Part shown: in pieces, positions 12,729-21,310 of the stretch
Position numbering within the stretch: position 1 is the stretch's first letter
Layout of the letters: each line of letters begins with the position of its first letter
From: Inhella proteolytica
GTDB lineage: Bacteria; Pseudomonadota; Gammaproteobacteria; Burkholderiales; Burkholderiaceae_C
Direction: 5' to 3'
Length of the DNA: 64,000 nt
NCBI RefSeq assembly: GCF_016093275.1
Contig: NZ_JAEDAK010000009.1
Span: 1 to 64,000, forward strand
Notes under the pieces: model-generated
Database searches by the model: none
Told to the model about the DNA's origin: nothing
The model's input: only the letters and a program-made list of their open reading frames with translations
Made by a program: the position numbers and the translations under genes

Positions 12729-13163
12729 TCAGGCCGCCGTCGCGCCGCGCACCATGATGGCGTCAACGGCCACCAAGGTGCCACGCGCCAGGCTGGCAGC
12801 ACCCACCGTGGTGCGGGCCGGATAGGGCTGCTGGAAGAACTCGGCCATGATGGTGTTCATCAGCGCGAACTTCTCGATCTCGGTGATGTAGACCGTGACC
12901 TGAACCACATCGGCCAGGCTGCCGCCACAACCCTCGGCCATGGTGCGCAGGTTCTGGAAGGTCTGGCGCACTTGGCCTTCGAAGCCGCCGGGGGCGATGT
13001 CATTGGTGCCTGGGATGACTGGCGTCTGCGCGGCCAGGAAGATCATGTCGCCGACGCGCACGGCCTGCGAGTAGGTGCCCAAGGGGGCTGGGGCTTTGTG
13101 GCACAGGATGGTGCTGCGCCGGGCGCTGGAGGGGGAAACGGGGAGTTCGGCAATCGCGCTCAT
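12729..13163 (-). CDS. RidA family (YjgF/YER057c/UK114) imine/enamine deaminase
   Basis: RidA proteins hydrolyse reactive imines and enamines released by PLP lyases or amino-acid oxidases. The 144-residue protein has GTYSQAVRVGDMIFLAAQTP (near residue 27) and the catalytic arginine in YPARTTVGAASLARGT. The usual C-terminal acidic residue is Asp (VAVDAIMV) where many RidA proteins have Glu. An N-terminal extension of about 15 residues precedes the domain. It sits between the flavoenzyme and the PLP enzyme, both of which could generate its substrate. Confidence 0.9.
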   Translation of the reverse strand: MSAIAELPVSPSSARRSTILCHKAPAPLGTYSQAVRVGDMIFLAAQTPVIPGTNDIAPGGFEGQVRQTFQNLRTMAEGCGGSLADVVQVTVYITEIEKFALMNTIMAEFFQQPYPARTTVGAASLARGTLVAVDAIMVRGATAA

Positions 13164-13200
13164 GGAAGTCCTTGGCAGGGGTTGAGAAAGTCAGGCAGGG

Positions 13201-14367
13201 TCAATGCAGATCGGCGACCGCGAGCAGGCACTCGCGGCTGCGGGCGTGCAGTCGGACGGGGCTGGTCTGTTTGGGGTCCAGGCCCTGCAGCTCGGCGTGC
13301 AGGGCAGCGCCACGGGTGAGCGCGGCACAAAGACGTGCCACCGCAGGCGCGGTCTGGATGCCGTAACCCCCGAGGGCGGCGCACCAGACGAAGCCGTCCT
13401 TCTCAGGGTCCACGCCGATCACCGGCGAGCGGTCCGGCACGAAGACGCGCAGGCCTGCCCAGCGGTTCAGCACGCGGCGCGGGCGCAATTGCGTGGCCCG
13501 CAGCAGACGCTCCATGGCGATGGCCACCCCCAGTTCATCGGGCAAGGCATCGCAGGGTTCGCTGGGCGTTTCGTCGCAGGGCGAGACCAGCAAGCGACCG
13601 ACTTCGGGCTTGATGAAGAGCTGCTCGTCCACGGTACCGAGGTAGGGGCAGCCGCTGACCTCGCACTCCGGGTCCACCACCACCACGGTGCGCAGTAGTG
13701 GGCGCAGGCCGAGCGGGCGCACCCCGCAGCGTCGGGCCAGCTCGTCCGCCCAGGCACCCGCAGCATTGACGATGCTGCCGGCGGCCACATGACTGCCATC
13801 GGACAGTTGCAGCGACCAGCCGCCGCCGTCCTGGTGGGCGGCCAGGAGTTCCGTGCCGGCCCTGACCTGACCGCCGAGCTGGCGCAGGCGACGCCGGAAG
13901 GCGCTGTGGATGGCGTGGACATCGAGGTCGAAGGCCGAGGGCTCAAGAATGCCCGCGACCCACTGCGGGCCCAGAAAGGGCAGGTGCCGGCGCAATTCGG
14001 CACCCTCCAGCCACTCGGCCTGCGGAACCTGGCGCCGCACAGCCGCATGGCGCTGGCGCAGCTTGGCCAGATTGAGCTCGTCGCCCACGATCAACGCACC
14101 GCGCGGCGCCCACAAGGGCTCGCTGGTGAACGCAGGATCGGGCTCGTGAAAGAAGGCGCGGGAGGCACCCGTCAACTGACGGATCAGCTCATTGCCATAG
14201 CTCTCCATCGAGATTGCGGCAGAGCGCCCGGTCGTGTGATACGCCAGACTGGCTTCGCGCTCGATCAGCAGCACGCGGCCGTGGGCGGCCAGTTCGCTGG
14301 CCACCGCCACGCCGGCGATCCCGCCGCCGACCACGACAAATTCAAAACTCGGGAGGGTGGTGTTCAT
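13201..14367 (-). CDS. FAD-dependent D-amino-acid dehydrogenase, D-arginine dehydrogenase-like (DAO superfamily)
   Basis: The 388-residue flavoenzyme has the dinucleotide-binding GGGIAG motif at residues 14-19 and LIEREASLAYHTTGRSAA, which closely resembles the N-terminus of Pseudomonas D-arginine dehydrogenase. It also has VNAAGAWADELA and, near the C-terminus, WAGLRVFVPD and AALGGYGIQTAP. Members of that group oxidise D-amino acids to imino acids that become 2-oxo acids. I chose the ATG at 14367, 8 bp after the transporter stop; longer frames run through the transporter gene. RidA, 37 bp downstream, could hydrolyse the imine. The actual substrate cannot be read. Confidence 0.82.
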   Translation of the reverse strand: MNTTLPSFEFVVVGGGIAGVAVASELAAHGRVLLIEREASLAYHTTGRSAAISMESYGNELIRQLTGASRAFFHEPDPAFTSEPLWAPRGALIVGDELNLAKLRQRHAAVRRQVPQAEWLEGAELRRHLPFLGPQWVAGILEPSAFDLDVHAIHSAFRRRLRQLGGQVRAGTELLAAHQDGGGWSLQLSDGSHVAAGSIVNAAGAWADELARRCGVRPLGLRPLLRTVVVVDPECEVSGCPYLGTVDEQLFIKPEVGRLLVSPCDETPSEPCDALPDELGVAIAMERLLRATQLRPRRVLNRWAGLRVFVPDRSPVIGVDPEKDGFVWCAALGGYGIQTAPAVARLCAALTRGAALHAELQGLDPKQTSPVRLHARSRECLLAVADLH

Positions 14368-14375
14368 GGCTTGGC

Positions 14376-15593
14376 TCAGGCCTTGCTGGCCATCGCATGG
14401 GGCAGCGCGTCGCGCGTCCAGGGCCGGTGCAGCACCAGGTAGGCAAGCCCGCCCAGCAGCAGGCCCCAAAAGGCCGAACCCAGGCCCAGCCAGCTCATGC
14501 CGGACGCCGTGGCCAGCAAGGTGACGAGGCTGGCATCGCGATGGGGCTCGTCCTGCACCACCCCGATCAGTCCAGTTGCAATGGCGCCCAGCAAGGCCAG
14601 CCCGGCCAGGGCGCCGATCAGCTGCGGCGGCAGCGAAGCAAACACCAGGGCCAGCGCGCCGCCAAAGGCACCGATGAGCAGATAGATCAGCCCGCAGGCC
14701 ACGCCGGCCACATAGCGTTTGGCGGGCTGCTCGTGCGCCTCCTTGCCGGTGCAGATGGCCGCGGTGATGGCCGCCAGATTGACCCCGTGCGAGCCGAAGG
14801 GCGCCAGCAGCAGGGACACCAGGCCGGTGAGACCGACGATGCCGGCCGCCGGCACCGGGTAGCCCGAGCTGCGCAGCACCGCCATGCCGGGCACGTACTG
14901 GCCGGTCAAGGTGACCAGCGCCAGCGGCAGGCCCAGGCTGAGCACGGCATGCGTGGACCACTCGGGCATCACCAGCGTGGGGCGCACCAGTTCGAACTCG
15001 ACGCCTGCGAAATGGGTCTGACCCAGGGCCATGGCCGTGGCGATGCCAACCCCCATCACGGCCGCGATGGCGTAGCGCGGGCGCAGGCGCTTGAACACCA
15101 GGAAGGTCGCAATCATCAGCAGCACCAACAGGGGGCTGGCCGAAATGGAGGCGAACACCCCGGTGCCGAAGCGCAGCAGGATGCCTGCCAGCATGGCGGC
15201 TGCCAGGCCCTTGGGAATGTGGGCGATGAAGCGGTCGAACAGGCCCGAAACGCCGATCAGGGTGATGGCCGCCGAGGCCACCAGATAGGCGCCGACGGCC
15301 TGCGGCAAGCTCAGCGTCGGCAGCGTCGCCACCAGCAGCGCGGCGCCGGGCGTGGACCAGGCGGTGATGATGGGCGTCCTCAGCCGCCAGCTGAGGATCA
15401 GACCGGTGAGGCCGCTGCCGATCGAGATGGCCCAGATCCACGACGAGGTCATGGCCGTCGAGAGCTGGGCCTGGCGCGCGGCCTCGAACACGATGACCAG
15501 CGGCCCCGCATAGGAGATCAGCACCGCCAGCAGGCCGGCGACCCAGGCGGACAGGGATTGGTCGGCACGGAATTCTTGCCAGGTGGTGCGCAT
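14376..15593 (-). CDS. BenE-family transporter (benzoate/H+ symporter-like)
   Basis: This 405-residue inner-membrane protein starts MRTTWQEFRADQSLSAWVAG and has about a dozen hydrophobic segments. The family signatures are TPIITAWSTPGAALL, PLALVTLTGQYVPGMAVLRSSGY and GSHGVNLAAITAAICTGKEAH. BenE-family members were named for benzoate uptake, but many lie in amino-acid loci. It is 10 bp after the GlyA-like gene and 8 bp before the flavoenzyme gene, so it probably imports the amino acid that this operon degrades. Confidence 0.82.
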   Translation of the reverse strand: MRTTWQEFRADQSLSAWVAGLLAVLISYAGPLVIVFEAARQAQLSTAMTSSWIWAISIGSGLTGLILSWRLRTPIITAWSTPGAALLVATLPTLSLPQAVGAYLVASAAITLIGVSGLFDRFIAHIPKGLAAAMLAGILLRFGTGVFASISASPLLVLLMIATFLVFKRLRPRYAIAAVMGVGIATAMALGQTHFAGVEFELVRPTLVMPEWSTHAVLSLGLPLALVTLTGQYVPGMAVLRSSGYPVPAAGIVGLTGLVSLLLAPFGSHGVNLAAITAAICTGKEAHEQPAKRYVAGVACGLIYLLIGAFGGALALVFASLPPQLIGALAGLALLGAIATGLIGVVQDEPHRDASLVTLLATASGMSWLGLGSAFWGLLLGGLAYLVLHRPWTRDALPHAMASKA

Positions 15594-15603
15594 GCGGAGT
15601 CCT

Positions 15604-16851
15604 TCAGCGGTAGACGGGGAAGCGCGCACACAGCGCGCGCACCTGGTGGCGGATCTGGGCCAGCAGCGCCTCGTCCTCGGGGGCTTGCAGGGCGTCGGCC
15701 ACCCAGACGGCGACCTGACGCGCTTCGTCCTCGCCAAAGCCGCGCGTCGTCATGGCAGGGCTGCCCAGGCGAATGCCGCTGGTCAAGGCCGCCTTGCGCG
15801 GATCGCCCGGCACCGCGTTCTTGTTGCAGGTCAGGCCCAGACCTTCGAGCAGCTGCTGCGCGTCCAGCCCGGTCAGGCGCGAATCCCGCAGGTCCACCAG
15901 CATCAGATGGCTCTCGGTGCGCCCGCTGACGATGGACAGGCCACGCGCCTGCAGGGTCTCGGCCATCACCTGGGCATTGCGCAGGACCTGGCGCTGGTGC
16001 TGGACGAAAGCGGGCGTGGCTGCCTCGCGCAGCGCCACCGCCTTGGCGGCAATCACGTTCATCAGGGGGCCGCCCTGCAGGCCGGGAAAGATCGCCGCAT
16101 CGATGGCCCGCGCAAACGACCGCTTCATCAGGATCAGCCCGCCGCGCGGGCCACGCAGGCCCTTGTGCGTGGTGGTCGTCACCACATCGGCATGGGGAAT
16201 GGGGCTGGGGTACTGCTCGGCCGCCACCAGGCCCGCGTAATGGGCCATGTCCACCATCAGGTAGGCGCCGACCGCGCGCGCCACGCGGGCGAAACGCTCG
16301 AAGTCGATGCGCAGCGAATAGGCCGAGGCGCCGGCAATGATCAGCCGCGGCCGCACCTGATGCGCCAGGCGCTCCATGGCGTCGTAGTCGATCTCGCACT
16401 GCGCGTTCAGCCCGTAGCTGCTGACCTGGAACCATTTGCCGCTGATGTTCAGAGGCATGCCATGGGTCAGATGGCCGCCCTGGTTCAGGTCCATGCCCAG
16501 GATGCGGTCGCCCGGCTGCAGCAGCGCGAAGAACACCGCCTGGTTGGCTTGCGAGCCGGAGTGCGGCTGGACATTGGCCGCCTCGGCACCGAACAGCTCG
16601 CAGGCGCGCTGGATCGCCAGCGTCTCGGCGCGGTCCACGACCTCGCAGCCCCCGTAATAGCGCCGCCCCGGGTAGCCCTCGGCGTACTTGTTCGTCAGCT
16701 GCGAACCCAGCGCCTGCAGAACGGCCGGCGAGGTGTAGTTCTCGGAGGCGATCAACTCGATGTGCGCCTCCTGGCGCTGGGCTTCATCCTGCACCACGGC
16801 CCAGATGTCGGGGTCGGTGCTGGCGAGTGAGTCGGTTACTTGATTAAACAT
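15604..16851 (-). CDS. Serine hydroxymethyltransferase-like enzyme (GlyA paralogue)
   Basis: This 415-residue fold-type I PLP enzyme is clearly of the SHMT family: [36 protein letters not shown] and the PLP lysine K230. It differs at usually fixed places. The residue after the lysine is Gly ([11 protein letters not shown] instead of HKT), and the LAHGGHLTHG-type segment reads [10 protein letters not shown]. First gene of a catabolic operon and divergent from a MocR regulator, it is probably not the housekeeping glyA. An alpha-methylserine, beta-hydroxy-amino-acid or aldolase-type substrate is possible but unproven. Confidence 0.85.
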   Translation of the reverse strand: MFNQVTDSLASTDPDIWAVVQDEAQRQEAHIELIASENYTSPAVLQALGSQLTNKYAEGYPGRRYYGGCEVVDRAETLAIQRACELFGAEAANVQPHSGSQANQAVFFALLQPGDRILGMDLNQGGHLTHGMPLNISGKWFQVSSYGLNAQCEIDYDAMERLAHQVRPRLIIAGASAYSLRIDFERFARVARAVGAYLMVDMAHYAGLVAAEQYPSPIPHADVVTTTTHKGLRGPRGGLILMKRSFARAIDAAIFPGLQGGPLMNVIAAKAVALREAATPAFVQHQRQVLRNAQVMAETLQARGLSIVSGRTESHLMLVDLRDSRLTGLDAQQLLEGLGLTCNKNAVPGDPRKAALTSGIRLGSPAMTTRGFGEDEARQVAVWVADALQAPEDEALLAQIRHQVRALCARFPVYR

Positions 16852-17022
16852 AATGAGTCATTTGAATCGATTCATTGATCAACATTGCATTGGCTCAATG
16901 TAGCGAATTTCCATCCGACAACACCCCCCCAGTTCTTGGGATTTCCAACCTACGCAGGGTCGATTGCCCGATTGCGATGGAGAATTGCCTTAGTTGAATC
17001 AACTCAATGCGCCAAATACACC
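16852..17022. promoter_or_regulatory. Divergent promoter region glyA-like / MocR regulator
   Basis: This 171-bp gap is noticeably AT-richer than the surroundings. It contains a perfect 12-bp palindrome TGAATCGATTCA (16863-16874), the inverted repeat CATTG-N3-CAATG (16888-16900) and the inverted repeat AGTTGA-A-TCAACT (16992-17004). The TTGAATC core occurs at 16862 and 16994. These are candidate sites for the MocR-type regulator. No clear -35/-10 pair was assigned. Confidence 0.55.
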
Positions 17023-18393
17023 ATGTGGATTCCCCAACTGGTCGAGGGTGATGGCCCGATCTACCTGCGCCTGGCCGACACGCTGCGGCGCGACATCCAG
17101 CAAGGGGTGCTGGAGGCCGGGGAACGCCTGCCGACCCTGAAGGAACTGGCCGCCGCGCTGGGCATCACGCCGGGCACCGTCGGGCGTGCCTATCAGGCCG
17201 TGCACCGCGAAGGCCTGGTCAGCGGCGAGGTCGGGCGCGGCACCTTCGTGTGCGAACGCGCCTTGCCGCCGCCGGGTGCGCCCGCGGCCCCCGCGGTGCT
17301 GGGGCTGGACATGTCGATCGTCAAGCCCAATGCCGCCCTGCAGGAGTCCTTCGTGCGCGCGGCGCTGGCCGAGCTGGCGCAGTCCGCACGCCTGCCCGAC
17401 ATGCTGGACTACACCCCCGACGGCGCCAACAGCCAGCACCTGCAGGCCGGCGCGCAGTGGCTGCAGGAGGCCGGCCTGGCCGCGCAACCCGAGCAGGTGC
17501 TGCTGACCTGTGGCGGCCAGCACGGCTTGTGGCTGGCGGTGGCAGCGCTCACACGGCCGGGCGATCTGGTGCTGTGCGAATCGCTCTGCTACCCCGGGGT
17601 GGCCTCGGTGGTGCAGCTCCTGGGTCGCCGCCTGCGCGGCGTGCCCATGGACGCGCAAGGCCTGCAGCCCGAGGCCTTGCGTGCGCTGTGCGAACAGGAA
17701 CGACCAGCACTGCTGATCTGCATTCCCAATCTGCAAAACCCCACCGGCACCACCCTGCCGCTGGAGCGCCGGCGCCAGATCGCCGCCCTGGCCCGCGAGT
17801 TCGACTTCAAGCTGGTGGACGACGACCTGTACGGCTTTCTGGCCACCGAAGCCCTGCCCCCGCTGGCCAGCTTGGCCCCCGAGCGCACGCTTTACCTCAC
17901 CAGCCTGTCCAAGTCGGTGGCCTCCACCGTGCGCCTGGGCTATGTGCACGCCCCACCGCAGTGGCTGACGGCGCTGGCCGCCGCCGTGCGCAGCAGTGTC
18001 TGGATGGTGTCGCCGCTGCTGGCCGAACTGGCCACGCAGCTGATCCGCAGCGGCAAGGCGCGTGAGATGGCGCATCGCCAACGCGAGGAGGCGCAAGCCC
18101 GCCAGACCCTGGCGCGCGCCTACCTGGGTGGCCTGAACCTGCGGGCCCACCCCACGGCCTTCCATCTGTGGCTGGAGCTGCCCCAGGCCTGGAGCAGCGG
18201 CGACCAGTTCGCGGCGCTCGCGCGCGGCCACCAGCTGATCGTGGCGGCGGGCGACAGCTTTTCCATGAACCGCGATGGCGAAGGCCGGCGCCATGTGCGC
18301 CTGGCCTTGATGGACGGCTCGCGTGAACGGCTCGAATACGCGCTGACCAAGCTCGCGGGCCTGGCGGCATCTCCCGATGCCGTCTGGCTCTGA
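17023..18393 (+). CDS. MocR-type regulator (GntR winged helix plus aminotransferase domain)
   Basis: The 456-residue regulator has an N-terminal GntR winged helix (about residues 10-80: GPIYLRLADTLRRDIQQG, PTLKELAAALGITPGTVGRAY, GEVGRGTFV) and a fold-type I aminotransferase domain. The PLP lysine is K297 in LTSLSKSVAST. MocR proteins sense PLP adducts of amino acids or amines. I preferred the ATG at 17023 (MWIPQLVEGDG) to an upstream TTG because the extension lies in the AT-rich promoter. It faces the GlyA-like operon and probably regulates it in response to the imported amino acid. Confidence 0.88.
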   Translation: MWIPQLVEGDGPIYLRLADTLRRDIQQGVLEAGERLPTLKELAAALGITPGTVGRAYQAVHREGLVSGEVGRGTFVCERALPPPGAPAAPAVLGLDMSIVKPNAALQESFVRAALAELAQSARLPDMLDYTPDGANSQHLQAGAQWLQEAGLAAQPEQVLLTCGGQHGLWLAVAALTRPGDLVLCESLCYPGVASVVQLLGRRLRGVPMDAQGLQPEALRALCEQERPALLICIPNLQNPTGTTLPLERRRQIAALAREFDFKLVDDDLYGFLATEALPPLASLAPERTLYLTSLSKSVASTVRLGYVHAPPQWLTALAAAVRSSVWMVSPLLAELATQLIRSGKAREMAHRQREEAQARQTLARAYLGGLNLRAHPTAFHLWLELPQAWSSGDQFAALARGHQLIVAAGDSFSMNRDGEGRRHVRLALMDGSRERLEYALTKLAGLAASPDAVWL

Positions 18394-18496
18394 GGCGTAC
18401 GGCCGTCCCCCACTCGGGCGGGAGCGACGGTGCAGCTTCGTTTGGCTGAATCGAGGCGCCCGCACAATCGGCCGTGGCGCCCTGCGCCTCGCCCCC

Positions 18497-19246
18497 ATGC
18501 GCAGCACCCTGTTCAGCCTTCTCATCCTGGTCGGCCCCGCCACCGCTTCCGCCGCGGAGCCCATCCCCGTGCACGTGCTCGAAGCCCCGCGCGGTGCGGA
18601 CGGCCAGCCGCAGACGCATCCGGTCACCGGGCTGCAGGAGCGCATGCAGAAGGTCTTTGACACCGCCGGGCTGGCCGTGCGCTTCGAGCCCGTGCCCTTG
18701 CGCCGCAGCTTGCAGGCCCTGAGCCGCAATGACGAAGCGCTCTGCGTGCTGGGCGTGTTCCGCACACCGGAGCGCGAGGCCTTCGGCCGCTACTCACGCC
18801 CCGTGGTGCTGGAGGAGCAGCAGGTGCTGATTGCCCCGGCGCGGGTGGCTGCGCAGCTGCGGCAGCTCGCCACGGCGCAGCTGGCGCTGCATGACTCCCG
18901 CTTCCAGCTGCTCGTGTACGAAGGCGTTTCCTATGGCGTGGAGCTGGACCGCTGGATCGCCCTGCGCCCGCAGTCGCCCGTGCGCGCCAGCTCCGGCACC
19001 GCCCGTGCCCTGCCGATGCTGGAGCGCGGCCATGCCGATCTGATGATCGGCGCGCGCAGCGAGCTCGAAGCCATGCGCCGCCGCGAGGGCTACCCGATGG
19101 GCCGCTTCGAGGCCGTACTGCTGCCCGGCATGCCGGCACCACCCACCCGGCATCTGCTGTGCAGCCGCAAGGTCGACCCCGCCTGGGTGGCGCGCTTTGA
19201 TGCGGCGCTGCCGGCGGTGCCCTGGCAGCCACAGCCCCCGCCCTAG
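18497..19246 (+). CDS. Orphan periplasmic substrate-binding-like protein (SBP_bac_3-like), copy 1
   Basis: This 249-residue protein has a signal peptide (MRSTLFSLLILVGPATASAAE). It resembles family 3 solute-binding proteins: RFEPVPLRRSLQAL, TPEREAFGRYSRP, GVSYGVELDRWIA and the hinge-like SSGTARALPMLERGHADLMIG. Two cysteines (CVLGVF, LLCSRKV) are conserved in the adjacent copy and may form a disulphide. No ABC permease or ATPase is nearby, so it may act as a sensor or accessory protein rather than a transporter component. Its paralogue follows after 7 bp. Confidence 0.7.
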   Translation: MRSTLFSLLILVGPATASAAEPIPVHVLEAPRGADGQPQTHPVTGLQERMQKVFDTAGLAVRFEPVPLRRSLQALSRNDEALCVLGVFRTPEREAFGRYSRPVVLEEQQVLIAPARVAAQLRQLATAQLALHDSRFQLLVYEGVSYGVELDRWIALRPQSPVRASSGTARALPMLERGHADLMIGARSELEAMRRREGYPMGRFEAVLLPGMPAPPTRHLLCSRKVDPAWVARFDAALPAVPWQPQPPP

Positions 19247-19253
19247 GCCCGCC

Positions 19254-20018
19254 ATGCACACCCCCCTGCCGCGCCTCGGCACGCTGCTCGCCATCCTGCT
19301 TTCAATGCGGGCGCCCGCCTGGGCTGAAGCGCCCGTGCCCGTGCATGTGCTGGAGTCGATGCGCGCCCCGGATGGTCAGGGGGCCGTGCTCAACGGGCCG
19401 CTGCTGCTGCAGCGCGCCCGGCAGGCCTTTGACGCCGCCGGCCTGAGCGTGCGCCTGGAGTTCATGCCGCTGCGCCGCAGCCTGCACGAGCTGCAGGCCA
19501 ACCGCACGGCCTTCTGCCTGCTCGGCGCGTTCTACACCCCCGAGCGGGCCGGCTTCGGCCGCTACTCCAAGGCCTTGGTACGGGAGGAGCAGCAGGTGCT
19601 GATCGGCCCGCCCGCCGTGATGGCGCAGCTGGCGGAACGGCCCGATGCGCAAGCCGCGCTGCAAGACCCGCGCTTCGAGCTGCTCAGCTTCGAGGGCGTG
19701 TCCTACGGCGCCGAGCTGGACCGCTGGATTGCGGGCCGTGCCCGCCCGGCCCAGCTGGTCAGCGCCGGCACGGCCCGCGCCCTGCCGATGCTGGCGCGCG
19801 GCCGTGCCGACTTCATGATCAGCACCCGCAGCGAACTGGCGCTGATGCTGCAGCGCCAGGGCTATGGCCCGAACGAGTTCGTTGCCCTGCAACCGCCCGG
19901 CATGCCGGAGCCGCCCAGCCGGCACTTGCTGTGCAGCCTCAAGGTGGATCCCGGCTGGGTGGCGCGCTTTGATGCCGCGTTGCCGGATCTCCCCTTGCAG
20001 GGGGCCGCGCCGAAGTAA
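19254..20018 (+). CDS. Orphan periplasmic substrate-binding-like protein, tandem copy 2
   Basis: This 254-residue paralogue of the preceding gene starts MHTPLPRLGTLLAIL, a signal peptide that ends near PAWAEA. Segments line up along the whole length: VPVHVLESMRAPDG, FMPLRRSLHELQ, TPERAGFGRYSK, GVSYGAELDRWIAG, SAGTARALPMLARGRADFMI and HLLCSLKVDPGWVARFDAALP. The pair therefore arose by tandem duplication. Translation probably continues from copy 1 (7-bp gap). The function is unknown. It converges with clsB, whose stop lies 20 bp downstream. Confidence 0.7.
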   Translation: MHTPLPRLGTLLAILLSMRAPAWAEAPVPVHVLESMRAPDGQGAVLNGPLLLQRARQAFDAAGLSVRLEFMPLRRSLHELQANRTAFCLLGAFYTPERAGFGRYSKALVREEQQVLIGPPAVMAQLAERPDAQAALQDPRFELLSFEGVSYGAELDRWIAGRARPAQLVSAGTARALPMLARGRADFMISTRSELALMLQRQGYGPNEFVALQPPGMPEPPSRHLLCSLKVDPGWVARFDAALPDLPLQGAAPK

Positions 20019-20038
20019 CGCCTGGCCTGCGGCCAGGC

Positions 20039-21310
20039 TCAGTAACGCTCCGGCCCGCCCGCCACCCGCAGATAGGTCTGCGCAATCCACGCCACCAGCA
20101 GGCGCTTCAGCCAGGCGCCCAGGCCTTGCGGTGCGCCGGCCGGGTGGATGGCCTCGGCCCCTTCGAGCGCGCGCTCGAAGGCCTGGCCAATTTCCTGGTT
20201 GAAGCCGGCGTCGTAAACGACCACATTGGCTTCCAGGTTCAGCAGCAGCGAGGTCGGGTCGAGATTGCTGCTGCCCACGGTGGCCCATTCGGCATCGGCC
20301 AGCGCCACCTTGGCGTGCAGGAAGGCGGCGCGGTATTCATAGATGCGCACGCCGCGCGCCAGCAGCTCGGCATACAGCGCGCGCGCGGCCAGCGCGGCGA
20401 GGCGGTAGTCGAAGCGGCCCTGCAGCAGCAGGCGCACCTGCACGCCACGCCGGGCCGCGCCCAGCAGCGCGCGCAGCAGGCGGGCGCTGGGGTAGAAGTA
20501 AGGGCAGATGAGATCGAAGCGGGTCTGCGCGCTGCGCAGCGCGTGCAGGTACTCGCGCTCGATGTCGTGGCGGTGGCGCAGGTTGTCGCGCAGCACGAAG
20601 GCGGCACGCACCGGGCGGCGGTCGGACTGGGCGGCGCGCTGCTGGGCGCGCAAGGCCTTGCGCACGCCCAGCAGGCCGCGCGTGCGCTGCCACCAGCGGC
20701 CCAGCAGCTCGCGCGAGCGGTCCACCAGCTCGGGGGCGAGCAGCCAGTCGCGCAGCTCCTCGCTGAAATCGCGGCCCAGCCAAGCGCGCGTCCAGACCTT
20801 GCGGGCGGCGCGCGCCACGTCGTGCGCCAGCGCGCCGCGCAGGTGCACGGCGTAATCGAGCCGCGGCGCCTCCAGCTCGCCGTGGTTCAGGTCGCGCCGG
20901 TCGTCGATGAGGTTGATGCCGCCCACGAAGGCGTGCTCGCCGTCCACCACGCAGAGCTTCTGGTGCAGGCGACGCAGCTGGCCCGGCTGCAGCCAGTGCC
21001 ACCAGCGGTCGATGGGGCGGAACACCGCCAGCGCCACGCCGCTGCCCTCCAGCCGCTCCTGCCACCAGGGCAAGGCGTGGCGGGCGCCGAAGCCATCCAC
21101 CACCATGCGCACGCGCACGCCGCGCCGCGCCGCGGCGCGCAGCGCGTCCAGCACCGCTTCTGAAGGGGCATCGGTGTGCACGATGTAGCTGGCGAACCAG
21201 ACCTCGTGGGTGGCAGCACGGATGGCCTCGCACAGCGCAGGGAAGAGTTCATCGCCGCCTTCGAGCAGGCGGATCTCGTGGCCGCCGCAGGGGGCGGCGC
21301 GCGCGCGCAT
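20039..21310 (-). CDS. clsB: Phospholipase D-family cardiolipin synthase (ClsB-like)
   Basis: This protein of about 423 residues has two HKD motifs, LHQKLCVVDGEHAFVGGINL (about residue 118) and LHAKVALADAEWATVGSSNLD (about 330), as in ClsB, which makes cardiolipin from phosphatidylglycerol or phosphatidylethanolamine. It has no N-terminal membrane segment, unlike ClsA. The upstream phosphatase stop overlaps the start (GTGATG): I list the ATG at 21310, but the GTG at 21313 is equally possible. It is the last gene of a run of overlapping genes reaching back to the histidine kinase. Confidence 0.87.
   Translation of the reverse strand: MRARAAPCGGHEIRLLEGGDELFPALCEAIRAATHEVWFASYIVHTDAPSEAVLDALRAAARRGVRVRMVVDGFGARHALPWWQERLEGSGVALAVFRPIDRWWHWLQPGQLRRLHQKLCVVDGEHAFVGGINLIDDRRDLNHGELEAPRLDYAVHLRGALAHDVARAARKVWTRAWLGRDFSEELRDWLLAPELVDRSRELLGRWWQRTRGLLGVRKALRAQQRAAQSDRRPVRAAFVLRDNLRHRHDIEREYLHALRSAQTRFDLICPYFYPSARLLRALLGAARRGVQVRLLLQGRFDYRLAALAARALYAELLARGVRIYEYRAAFLHAKVALADAEWATVGSSNLDPTSLLLNLEANVVVYDAGFNQEIGQAFERALEGAEAIHPAGAPQGLGAWLKRLLVAWIAQTYLRVAGGPERY

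Noticed and set aside
16885-17022. An N-terminal extension of the MocR regulator from a TTG start
   Set aside because: The extension lies in the AT-rich, palindrome-bearing promoter, has no domain, and the GntR domain begins right after the ATG at 17023.
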